Positions 18,814 through 26,301 of a stretch of DNA of 64,000 bases are shown piece after piece. The position numbers and the translations under genes were made by a program. The DNA is from an uncultured Roseovarius sp. (lineage in GTDB: Bacteria > Pseudomonadota > Alphaproteobacteria > Rhodobacterales > Rhodobacteraceae): positions 186,001-250,000 of the forward strand of contig NZ_CANLER010000007.1 in NCBI RefSeq assembly GCF_947489715.1, in the 5' to 3' direction. The number at the start of each line of letters is the position of its first letter. Positions within the stretch are counted from its first letter, which is position 1. Under the pieces are notes generated by a model. The model was given only the letters and a program-made list of their open reading frames with translations. It did no database searches and was not told the DNA's origin.

Positions 18814-19569
18814 TTAAATTGCGAGGTATTCGGCGCGAAGCTCTTCGTTTTCAAGCACCTCGGCGGCGGTGCCATCGAAAACGATGCCGCCGGTATCGAG
18901 GATGACGGCACGATCGGCCAGTTCCAGCGCCCGCACGGCGTTCTGTTCGACGATGATCGTGGTGATGCCCTGTTCCTTGATGATGCGCAGGGTCTTTTCG
19001 ATCTCGTCCACGATCACCGGGGCCAACCCTTCATAGGGTTCATCCAGAAGCAGCACCTTGATGTCACGGGCCAGCGCGCGGGCCACTGCCAGCATCTGCT
19101 GCTCGCCGCCCGACAGGGTCACGCCCTCTTGCTTGCGGCGCTCCTTGAGGCGGGGGAAAAGCTCGTAGAGGCGTTCGATCGACCAGCCGATGGGCGGCGC
19201 GATCTGGGCCAGTTGCAGGTTCTCCTCGACCGTGAGGCCGGGAATGATGCAGCGATCCTCGGGGACAAGGCCGATCCCTGCCGTGGAGGCCTCGTGCGAG
19301 GCCATCTTGTGCAGGGGCTGGTGGTCCAGCCAGATTTCGCCGTGGTTCAGTTGTGGGTTGTCCATCCGCGCGATCGAGCGCAGCGTGGTGGTCTTGCCCG
19401 CGCCGTTGCGGCCCAGCAGGGCAAGGATTTCGCCCTCGTGGACGTTAAAGCTGATGTCCTGAACGATATAGCTTTCGCCGTAGTAGGATTTCATCCCCCA
19501 GACCGACAGGAAGGCGGGGGCGGTTTCGGCAACGTTCTTGCCTTTGGAGAAGTCGGGTTTGACGTTCAT
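18814..19569 (-). CDS. livF: Branched-chain-type ABC transporter ATPase (LivF family)
   Basis: 251-residue cytoplasmic ATPase of a LivJHMGF-type importer. It has Walker A G-R-N-G-A-G-K-T-T, signature L-S-G-G-E-Q-Q-M and Walker B V-L-L-L-D-E-P-Y-E-G-L-A-P. A 23-residue extension precedes the usual LivF start, so translation could also begin further in. It lies 17 bases after livG on the same strand. The substrate is not certain, because LivF homologues serve amino acids, urea, amides and carboxylates. Adjacency to acs and a ScfR regulator suggests a carboxylate or a compound that yields acetate. Confidence 0.9.
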   Translation of the reverse strand: MNVKPDFSKGKNVAETAPAFLSVWGMKSYYGESYIVQDISFNVHEGEILALLGRNGAGKTTTLRSIARMDNPQLNHGEIWLDHQPLHKMASHEASTAGIGLVPEDRCIIPGLTVEENLQLAQIAPPIGWSIERLYELFPRLKERRKQEGVTLSGGEQQMLAVARALARDIKVLLLDEPYEGLAPVIVDEIEKTLRIIKEQGITTIIVEQNAVRALELADRAVILDTGGIVFDGTAAEVLENEELRAEYLAI

Positions 19570-19586
19570 CTGCGGATTCCCCTGAT

Positions 19587-20342
19587 TTAGGCCGATTCAC
19601 CAAGATACGCTTCGCGCACCTTGGGATGGCCTTTGATGTTGTCGGGCGTGTCTTCGACCAGCGGTGTGCCCTGGGCCAGAACGGTGATCCGTTCAGCAAG
19701 GCTGAACACCACGTGCATGTCATGTTCGATGATGGCGATGGTGATGTCGCGTTCATCCTTGATCTGCTTCAACAGGTCGATGGTGTTGTTGGTATCGGCC
19801 CGTGCCATGCCGGCAGTGGGTTCGTCCAGCAGCAGAAGGCGCGGATTTTGCGACAGGCACATGCCGATTTCCAGCCGCCGCTTGTCGCCCCGGCTCATCG
19901 AGGCGGAGTTGAAATGGCGCTTGTCTGCCATGTTCAGGCTTTCGAGCACATGTTCCGCCTGCTCGATGATCGCCTTTTCATTCGACGAGTTTTCCACCGC
20001 ATGCATGCGGAAGGCGCCGTCGCGCTTGGCAAAGATCGGGATCATCATGTTTTCCAGCACGCTCAGTTCGCCGAAAATCTCGGGCGTCTGGAACACGCGG
20101 GAAATACCCATCTGGCAGATCTCGTAGGGTTTGCGCCCCAGCACCGATTGGCCATCAAAGCTGACCGAGCCGGTATCGGGGATAAGCTTGCCGATCAGTA
20201 CGTTCAGCAGGGTCGATTTACCCGCGCCGTTCGGGCCGATGATGGCGTGGACGCTGTTTTCCTCGACGCTGAGATTCACATCCCCCAGCGCCTGGAGACC
20301 GCCGAAGCGCTTGTTGACGTTTTTGACTTCAAGAATGCCCAT
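19587..20342 (-). CDS. livG: Branched-chain-type ABC transporter ATPase (LivG family)
   Basis: 251-residue ATPase partner of LivF. Walker A is G-P-N-G-A-G-K-S-T, and Walker B is L-L-L-L-D-E-P-T-A-G-M-A. The signature region is M-S-R-G-D-K-R-R-L-E-I-G, slightly off the usual L-S-Y-G-E-Q form. A C-terminal BCA-type tail follows (G-H-P-K-V-R-E-A-Y-L-G). It begins 12 bases after livM. The complex is expected at the inner face of the cytoplasmic membrane. Confidence 0.9.
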   Translation of the reverse strand: MGILEVKNVNKRFGGLQALGDVNLSVEENSVHAIIGPNGAGKSTLLNVLIGKLIPDTGSVSFDGQSVLGRKPYEICQMGISRVFQTPEIFGELSVLENMMIPIFAKRDGAFRMHAVENSSNEKAIIEQAEHVLESLNMADKRHFNSASMSRGDKRRLEIGMCLSQNPRLLLLDEPTAGMARADTNNTIDLLKQIKDERDITIAIIEHDMHVVFSLAERITVLAQGTPLVEDTPDNIKGHPKVREAYLGESA

Positions 20343-20354
20343 TCGTCAGTCTCC

Positions 20355-21563
20355 TTATTCCGCGGGGGTGGATTGAGTGGCTTCGTCTTCGGTCTCGTCC
20401 GCGGCCTTTTTGCCTGAAATCAGCCGCTTGATGCGTTGGCCGCCTTCGACAAGGCCACCGGGCAGGAAGATGACGATCAGCATGAAGAGCACGCCAAGGG
20501 TCAGGTGCCAGCCCTTGCCGACGAAGGGATGGATCAGCGTGACCATGAGGTCTTCGATCCCGTCAGGCATGAACGAGAACCAGCTGTGCAGGACGTTGTC
20601 GTTGATCTTCGAGAAGATGTTCTCGAAATACTTGATCAGGCCGGACCCCAGCACCGGGCCGATGAGGGTGCCCGCGCCGCCAAGAATGGTCATCAGAACG
20701 ACCTCTCCGCTGGCGGTCCATTGCATCCGTTCGGCACCGGCCAGCGGGTCAACCGCCGACAGAAGGCCACCGGCCAGACCGGCATACATGCCCGAGATGA
20801 CAAATGCCGCTAGGGTATAGGGGCGCGCGTTGAGGCCGGTATAGTTCATCCGTGTGTTGTTGGATTTGATCGCCCGCAGCATCATTCCGAAAGGCGACCG
20901 GAAGATGCGGATCGAGAGATAAAAGGCCAGCACCATGATCACCGCGCAGAGATAATAGCCGGTGTTGAACTGGAAGAGCCAGCCGCCGAGTTCCATTTTG
21001 TGCGTGGCGTTCATCTCCATCCCGAAGAAATGCGGGACGTTGGGGCTGCCTTCACCACGGAAATATTGCGGATCATTGTTATAGACCTGAAGGCCGGTTT
21101 CGCCGTTGGTCAGGTTGAACTTGGGGTTCGACAGGACCGAGTAGCAAAGCGCAAAGGACATCTGCGCGAAGGCCAATGTGAGGATCGAGAAGTAGATGCC
21201 CGACCGCCGCAGGCTGATGATACCGATCAGCCAGGCGAAGATGCCCGAGGTCACGATGCTGAGCAGGATGCCGGGAACGACGCTGTAGCCCAGCAGCTTG
21301 AACATCCACACGCAGGAATATGAGCCGATGCCCAGAAATGCGGCATGGCCGAAGCTGAGATAGCCGGTCAGGCCGAAGAGGATGTTGAACCCGATGGCGA
21401 AGATGCCGAAGATCACGAATTTCTGCATCAGGTCCGGGTAGCCCGCGTTGAACTGCGCCAGGCCTGAATTCTCGGGGAAGGGGTTGAGGATGAAGGGGGC
21501 CAGCATCGCCAGTACGACGACGATCAGCAGCAGGTTGAAGTCTTTCTTGTGTAATCCGAGCAT
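20355..21563 (-). CDS. livM: Branched-chain-type ABC transporter permease (LivM family)
   Basis: 402-residue inner-membrane permease with about ten hydrophobic segments. It includes the LivM hallmarks [17 protein letters not shown] and [12 protein letters not shown]. It is somewhat longer than typical LivM because of an insertion (about residues 140-185) and an acidic C-terminal tail. The start at 21563 lies three bases after the livH stop, indicating translational coupling. Confidence 0.9.
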   Translation of the reverse strand: MLGLHKKDFNLLLIVVVLAMLAPFILNPFPENSGLAQFNAGYPDLMQKFVIFGIFAIGFNILFGLTGYLSFGHAAFLGIGSYSCVWMFKLLGYSVVPGILLSIVTSGIFAWLIGIISLRRSGIYFSILTLAFAQMSFALCYSVLSNPKFNLTNGETGLQVYNNDPQYFRGEGSPNVPHFFGMEMNATHKMELGGWLFQFNTGYYLCAVIMVLAFYLSIRIFRSPFGMMLRAIKSNNTRMNYTGLNARPYTLAAFVISGMYAGLAGGLLSAVDPLAGAERMQWTASGEVVLMTILGGAGTLIGPVLGSGLIKYFENIFSKINDNVLHSWFSFMPDGIEDLMVTLIHPFVGKGWHLTLGVLFMLIVIFLPGGLVEGGQRIKRLISGKKAADETEDEATQSTPAE

Positions 21564-21566
21564 GGC

Positions 21567-22607
21567 TTATTCCTCCATCACGCCTTTTTTGCCCATCAGG
21601 CCCCGCGGACGTGTCAGCAGGATGATGATGGCAACAAGGTAGATGATGATCTGGTTGATGCCTGGGATCGTGGTGGTAGCCCAGGTGGTCGAGGCGAAAC
21701 TTTCCAGGATGCCCAGCAGGAAGCCAGCGGCGACGGCACCGGGCAGAGAGCCCATGCCACCGACCACGACAACCACGAAGCTGAGGACCAGGAAGTCCAT
21801 GCCCATATGGTAGTTCGGCGCGTTGATCGGCGCGTACATCACGCCCGCCAGCCCCGCGACGGCGGCGGCGATGCCGAACATGATGGTGAAGCGTTTGTCG
21901 ATGTTGATGCCCAGCAGCCCCACGGTTTCGCGGTCCGCCATACCGGCGCGCACGACCATGCCGAAGGTGGTGAATTGCAGGAAGGCAAAGACCGCACCGA
22001 TGATCAGGGCGGAGAAGGCAAAGTAGATCAGCCGCCAGACCGGGTAGATCACCGAGTTGGGTTCAAACCCGAGCATGGCGCTGAAATCATAGCTGCCGCG
22101 GAACACATCGGGCGCAGGTGTCGGGATCGGGTTGGCGCCGTAGTAATACTTGATGATTTCCTGAAGCACGATGGCCAGGCCGAAGGTTACCAGGATCTGG
22201 TCGGCATGGGGGCGCTTGTAGAAATGCTTGATCAGGCCGCGTTCCATGATGAAGCCGATGGTGATCATGATCGGAATGGAAAACAGGATCGCAAGTGGCA
22301 CCGACCAGTCGATCAGCGCAGCACCGGTTTCCGGGCCGAACCAGGCCTCGACATAGGGGGTCTGGACTTTCAGCGGGTTGCCCAGAAAGTCGGTCTGGGA
22401 TTCATCAATCACCTCGTAGCTGAGGCTGAAGATTTTCGACAGGGTAACGGCACAGAAGGCCCCGATCATGAACAGCGCCCCGTGGGCAAAATTCACGACA
22501 CCGAGCGTGCCGAAGATAAGCGTAAGCCCAAGCGCGATCAGCGCATAGGCCGAGCCCTTGTCGAGCCCGTTGAGAATTTGAAGGATGATTGCGTCCATTG
22601 TTCCCAC
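21567..22607 (-). CDS. livH: Branched-chain-type ABC transporter permease (LivH family)
   Basis: 346-residue inner-membrane permease with eight or nine hydrophobic helices. It shows the LivH pattern G-L-T-L-I-F-G-T-L-G-V-V-N-F-A-H-G and a C-terminal G-G-M-G-S-L-P-G-A-V-A-A-G. A roughly 50-residue insertion (about 60-110) makes it longer than the E. coli protein. It follows the binding-protein gene after an 86-base gap that contains a strong hairpin, a common way to keep permease levels below binding-protein levels. Confidence 0.9.
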   Translation of the reverse strand: MGTMDAIILQILNGLDKGSAYALIALGLTLIFGTLGVVNFAHGALFMIGAFCAVTLSKIFSLSYEVIDESQTDFLGNPLKVQTPYVEAWFGPETGAALIDWSVPLAILFSIPIMITIGFIMERGLIKHFYKRPHADQILVTFGLAIVLQEIIKYYYGANPIPTPAPDVFRGSYDFSAMLGFEPNSVIYPVWRLIYFAFSALIIGAVFAFLQFTTFGMVVRAGMADRETVGLLGINIDKRFTIMFGIAAAVAGLAGVMYAPINAPNYHMGMDFLVLSFVVVVVGGMGSLPGAVAAGFLLGILESFASTTWATTTIPGINQIIIYLVAIIILLTRPRGLMGKKGVMEE

Positions 22608-22652
22608 CCGTGGGTTAAGAAATGCAGCGAAAATTCAGAATACTGACAGGCG

Positions 22653-22684
22653 TTTCCGGCCGCGTGCAAGAGCGCGGCCGGAAA
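22653..22684 (-). terminator. Attenuating or mRNA-stabilising hairpin between binding protein and permease genes
   Basis: A perfect 12-bp stem pairs 22653-22664 with 22673-22684 around an 8-base loop, nine bases after the binding-protein stop on the minus strand. No T-run follows, so partial termination or 3'-end protection of the upstream message is more likely than full termination. Confidence 0.65.
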
Positions 22685-22693
22685 GCTGAGTAC

Positions 22694-24040
22694 TTAGGCG
22701 CCCGGGTTGCATTCACCCAGATCGCCGCCGGCGAACATCGGGTGATCAGGTGCGTATTCGACCTGTGCACGCGGTGTTACTTCGACGATTTCCAGGGTGT
22801 CGTACTGGTTCGACGGGTTCTCTTTGCCTTTCATGACCAGCACGTCTTTGAAGCACTGGTGATCTTCGGCGCGGTAGAGCGTCGGGCCGTTGCCCAGACC
22901 GTCGAATTCAAACCCTTCAAGCGCTTCTGCAACGCCACAGGGGTTGAACGTGCCGGCACGTTCACAGGCATCCGCATAAAGCAGGGTCTGAACGTAGCAG
23001 GTATGCGCCGAGTTCGATGGCGGACGGCCGTATTTCTCACCGAAGGATTTGGTGAATGCCTTGGAGCCTTCATCGGTCAGCTGCCAGTTCCAGTTCATCG
23101 AGCCGATCACGCCTTTCACGTTCTCGCCCGCACCAGCGGCCATCAGTTCGGAGTAGAGCGGCACGACGATTTCGAAGTTCTTGCCGTTCACTTCCTTGCT
23201 CAGCAGGTCGAATTCGATCGCGTTCGAAAGCGAGTTGACCATGTTGCCACCGTAGTGGTTCAGAACCAGGACGTCTGCGCCCGAGTTCAGGACCGGCGCG
23301 ATGTAGGACGAGAAGTCGGTCGACGCCAGCGGTGTCAGCACGTTCTCGACTGTTTGCCAGCCGACGGCCTCGGTCGCGGCGGCGATCGATTCCTGCTGGG
23401 TCCAGCCCCAGGTGTAGTCGGCGGTCAGGTGATAGGCGCGTCGATCCTTGCCGTATTCCTTCTCAAGCACGGGGGCCAGGGCAGCGCCTGACATGTAGCC
23501 GTTGAAGAAGTGACGGAAGCCGTTGGCCTTCTTGTCCTTGCCGGTGGTGTCGTTAGAGTGTGTCAGACCGGCCATGAAGATCACGCCTGCCTCTTGGCAC
23601 AGGCCCTGGACCGCGATGGCCACGCCCGAAGACGAGCCGCCGTTGATCATGATCGCACCGTCTTTTTCGATCATCGACTTGGCCGATGCACGCGCGGCGT
23701 CGGATTTGGTCTGGGTGTCGCCGGTCACGAAGGTGACCTTCTTGCCCAGGATGCCGTTGCCTTGCAGCGCCTTCGAGCTGAACGTGCTCATCATGCCGCC
23801 GTCGCCTTCACCGTTCAGGTGTTCGACCGCAAGTTCCTGTGCGCGCAGCTCGTCCAGGCCTTCTTCGGCGTAGGGACCGGTTTGCGGTACATTGAAGCCC
23901 AGAGTGACAGTGTCGCCTGTCGGCGCGTTGGTGAAGCCCGAATGAGCCGCCGCACGCAGATAAGTCGGCAGCATCAGACCACCGCCGGCAATGGCGCTGG
24001 TTTTCAGCAGACCACGACGTGTCAGATTAGATTTGGACAT
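22694..24040 (-). CDS. ABC transporter substrate-binding protein with Tat-type signal
   Basis: 448-residue periplasmic binding protein of the LivJ/Peripla_BP_6 type. The N-terminus, S-N-L-T-R-R-G-L-L-K-T-S-A-I-A-G-G, is a twin-arginine signal, so export in the folded state is expected. The mature part shows T-V-T-L-G-F-N-V-P-Q-T-G-P-Y-A-E-E-G, the typical first lobe. The frame stays open to 24286, but the ATG at 24040 has GGGAGG eight bases upstream. It is first in the operon with livHMGF and possibly acs, and divergent from the ScfR-type regulator. Its ligand is unknown. Confidence 0.9.
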   Translation of the reverse strand: MSKSNLTRRGLLKTSAIAGGGLMLPTYLRAAAHSGFTNAPTGDTVTLGFNVPQTGPYAEEGLDELRAQELAVEHLNGEGDGGMMSTFSSKALQGNGILGKKVTFVTGDTQTKSDAARASAKSMIEKDGAIMINGGSSSGVAIAVQGLCQEAGVIFMAGLTHSNDTTGKDKKANGFRHFFNGYMSGAALAPVLEKEYGKDRRAYHLTADYTWGWTQQESIAAATEAVGWQTVENVLTPLASTDFSSYIAPVLNSGADVLVLNHYGGNMVNSLSNAIEFDLLSKEVNGKNFEIVVPLYSELMAAGAGENVKGVIGSMNWNWQLTDEGSKAFTKSFGEKYGRPPSNSAHTCYVQTLLYADACERAGTFNPCGVAEALEGFEFDGLGNGPTLYRAEDHQCFKDVLVMKGKENPSNQYDTLEIVEVTPRAQVEYAPDHPMFAGGDLGECNPGA

Positions 24041-24137
24041 TGATATCCTCCCGTTATGTAATTCGTAGGGAGGGCCTCCTCTGCGCCTCCCCAGATGGCA
24101 CAGTTGTGCCTGGCGATTATCGCGCAGGAGAAGAAAA

Positions 24138-24213
24138 TTTCGCAACAAATGCTTTTGACGAAACAATTTTTTTGTAAAAAAATGAACAAATTTGGTGATT
24201 GGTTTGTAAAAAA
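24138..24213. promoter_or_regulatory. AT-rich regulatory region with repeated TTTGTAAAAAA elements
   Basis: TTTGTAAAAAA occurs at 24171-24181 and again at 24203-24213, 32 bp apart, about three helical turns. TTTCGCAACAAA lies at 24138-24149. TTTGTAAA differs by one base from the TTTGCAAA half-site I recall for ScfR-class regulators. The elements lie between the binding-protein operon and the divergent regulator, where a shared operator is expected. Confidence 0.5.
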
Positions 24214-24260
24214 GTTTATACAACATGAAGGAAGTCGCGTGAATCGCTGGGAAAATCGGG

Positions 24261-25556
24261 ATGGCGGAAAGTTCGATCATCGGCACAAGAATTCGCGAAA
24301 GGCGGGTTCAGCAGGGGATCCGACAATCTGAACTGGCTAAACGGGTCGGCATTTCGCCTTCCTATCTCAACCTGATCGAGCATAACCGACGCAAGATCGG
24401 TGGCAAAATTCTGAATCGTCTGGCCGAGGTTCTGGAGGTTGAGCCGTCATTATTGGCCGAAGGGGCGGAGGCCGCGCTGATCGCCACGCTGAACGAGGCG
24501 GCGGCGGGCCGTGCCGCACCCCGCGCCAAGGCCGAGGAGTTTGCCGGACGGTTCCCCAGCTGGGCGCAATTGCTGGTCGATCTGCACACTCAGAATGCCA
24601 TGCTGGAACAAAGTGTACGCACGCTGACCGACCGGCTGGCGCATGATCCGCATCTGGCGGCGTCGCTGCATGACGTGATTTCGACCGTGACGGCGATCAG
24701 GTCCACGGCGTCGATCCTGGTTGAAACCAAGGAGCTGGAGCCGGAGTGGCAGGGCCGATTTCACCGCAACATCAACGAGGAAAGCAAGCGTCTGGCAGAG
24801 GGGGCCGAAAGCCTTGTGCGCTATCTGGAAGCTGCGCCCGATACCCAGGCCGAGATCAAATCACCTCAGGATGAGCTGCATGCCTATCTGGACGAAAAGG
24901 GGTTTCATTTTCCCGCGCTTGAGGGCGATGCCAGCGAAGCCGCCGTGGAGGTCGTCTTGGATGCGGCCCAAACCATCGAGTCCGAGGCGGCGCGTCAGCT
25001 GGCGCGCAGTGTGCTGCGGCAATATCGGGAGGATGCCATCCGCCTGCCGCTGAAACAGGTGTTGGATGCGATAGGCCGGAGCGGTCTTGAACCGGGGCTT
25101 CTGGCCGGAGACTTGGCGGTCGACATGCCAACGTTGTTCCGTCGTCTGGCAATGTTGCCCGAGGTCGAGATCGGGCCGGTCGGCCTGGCGATCTGTGACG
25201 GATCCGGTGCGTTGATCTTTCGCAAGCCGTTACCGGAATTTTCGATGCCGCCGGTTGGCAGTGCGTGCGGTCTGTGGCCGCTCTATCAGGTGCTGGCGCA
25301 GTCACACGCGCCCGTGCAGGCGCTGGTCCGGCAGGTCGGGCGCAACGCGCAGGTGGCCCGAGCGCTGGCTGTATCGGAAGAAGTGCGCCCGGCAGGTTTT
25401 GACACGCCGGCGTTGATGCGGGCGCATATGCTGGTTCTGCCCGTCGCGGGTGTCGCACAGGGAGCGGCCCGCGATGTGGGTGTTACGTGCCGCATCTGCC
25501 CGTTGTCCGGGTGCGCGGCACGGCGTGAGCCGTCGATTATCTCAGGTGGGTTTTGA
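24261..25556 (+). CDS. ScfR/RamB-class XRE-family transcriptional regulator
   Basis: 431-residue regulator. It starts with an XRE helix-turn-helix (I-G-T-R-I-R-E-R-R-V-Q-Q-G-I-R-Q-S-E-L-A-K-R-V-G, residues 6-29). It ends with a cysteine-bearing C-terminal domain (C-R-I-C-P-L-S-G-C-A-A-R-R-E-P-S-I) typical of the DUF2083 group. This short-chain fatty acyl-CoA regulator class includes RamB and PccR, which control acetate, glyoxylate or propionate genes. It is shorter than many relatives (460-500). It is divergent from the ABC operon that leads to acs, so acetate or short-chain-acid control is inferred. Confidence 0.87.
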   Translation: MAESSIIGTRIRERRVQQGIRQSELAKRVGISPSYLNLIEHNRRKIGGKILNRLAEVLEVEPSLLAEGAEAALIATLNEAAAGRAAPRAKAEEFAGRFPSWAQLLVDLHTQNAMLEQSVRTLTDRLAHDPHLAASLHDVISTVTAIRSTASILVETKELEPEWQGRFHRNINEESKRLAEGAESLVRYLEAAPDTQAEIKSPQDELHAYLDEKGFHFPALEGDASEAAVEVVLDAAQTIESEAARQLARSVLRQYREDAIRLPLKQVLDAIGRSGLEPGLLAGDLAVDMPTLFRRLAMLPEVEIGPVGLAICDGSGALIFRKPLPEFSMPPVGSACGLWPLYQVLAQSHAPVQALVRQVGRNAQVARALAVSEEVRPAGFDTPALMRAHMLVLPVAGVAQGAARDVGVTCRICPLSGCAARREPSIISGGF

Positions 25557-25630
25557 CAGTCGCCGCCGCAACGAGGATAGTTGCCCCTGCGGGCAGTAAA
25601 TTGATTGATCGGAAGGGGGAGGCCGATTGA

Positions 25631-25999
25631 ATGGGAAAACAGGTTTTACTGATCGAGGACGAACCGAATATCATTGAGGCGATCCGGTTCATCCTGTCGC
25701 GTGACGGCTGGGATGTGCGGACGCATTCCAATGGTCAGGATGCCTTTGAGGCAGCGCGCGCACGACTGCCCGACGTGATCATCCTAGACGTGATGTTGCC
25801 GGGCAAAAGCGGGTTTGATATCCTGACCGAAATTCGGGCCGATCCGGCGCTGGCGGATACGCCTGTGCTGATGCTGACAGCGCGCGGCCAGAAGAAGGAT
25901 CGTGAGATGGCCGAGCGCGCGGGCGCCAGCCAGTACATGACCAAACCATTTTCCAATGCCGAAATCCTTGAAACCGTGCGCCAGATGGTCGTGCCATGA
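25631..25999 (+). CDS. Stand-alone response regulator receiver
   Basis: 122-residue single-domain receiver without output domain. The phospho-acceptor is Asp53 in I-I-L-D-V-M-L-P-G. The acidic pair is in L-I-E-D-E, the switch Thr in M-L-T-A-R-G, and the conserved Lys in M-T-K-P-F. GGGGGAGG lies ten bases upstream of the ATG. Its last four bases overlap the next gene, and the operon continues into an SSS-domain histidine kinase. It is therefore probably that kinase's partner or a phosphate sink. No DNA-binding part is encoded nearby, so the downstream output is unknown. Confidence 0.9.
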   Translation: MGKQVLLIEDEPNIIEAIRFILSRDGWDVRTHSNGQDAFEAARARLPDVIILDVMLPGKSGFDILTEIRADPALADTPVLMLTARGQKKDREMAERAGASQYMTKPFSNAEILETVRQMVVP

Positions 26000-26301
26000 G
26001 CATAGATCCAAATCCCGGCCCGGTCTTTGTGGAACGGCGGGCCTATCGGAGGCGTCGGTTGGTGGATGCGGCGCGGTTGCTGCCGATCCTTGGCGTGACG
26101 CTGGTATGTCTGCCGCTCTTGTGGACCGGTGAGCGGGACGCGCCGACCTCGACCACCTATGCGATGATCTATTTCTTCAGCCTCTGGCTGGCGCTGGTCA
26201 TCGGGGCGGCGCTGCTGTCGCGGCGTCTGAAATCCGAGGCGAAAAGCGATACCGCAGATGCCGGAGCGGACGCTGTGGGCGGGCCTGCCGGGGACAAATA
26301 G
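25996..26301 (+). CDS. Small two-helix membrane protein
   Basis: 101-residue protein with a basic, Arg-rich N-terminus (V-E-R-R-A-Y-R-R-R-R). Two hydrophobic helices follow (about residues 27-42 and 55-75), then a hydrophilic C-terminal tail. It overlaps the receiver by four bases and abuts the SSS-kinase gene exactly. Small two-helix proteins (DUF485/YjcH, DUF4212) often precede SSS-family acetate symporters. I infer an analogous accessory role, but I cannot place it in either family with certainty. Confidence 0.75.
   Translation: MSIDPNPGPVFVERRAYRRRRLVDAARLLPILGVTLVCLPLLWTGERDAPTSTTYAMIYFFSLWLALVIGAALLSRRLKSEAKSDTADAGADAVGGPAGDK

Noticed and set aside
22653..22684. Full rho-independent terminator after the binding-protein gene
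   Set aside because: The stem is perfect, but no T-run follows on the minus strand. An attenuating or stabilising hairpin is the better reading.
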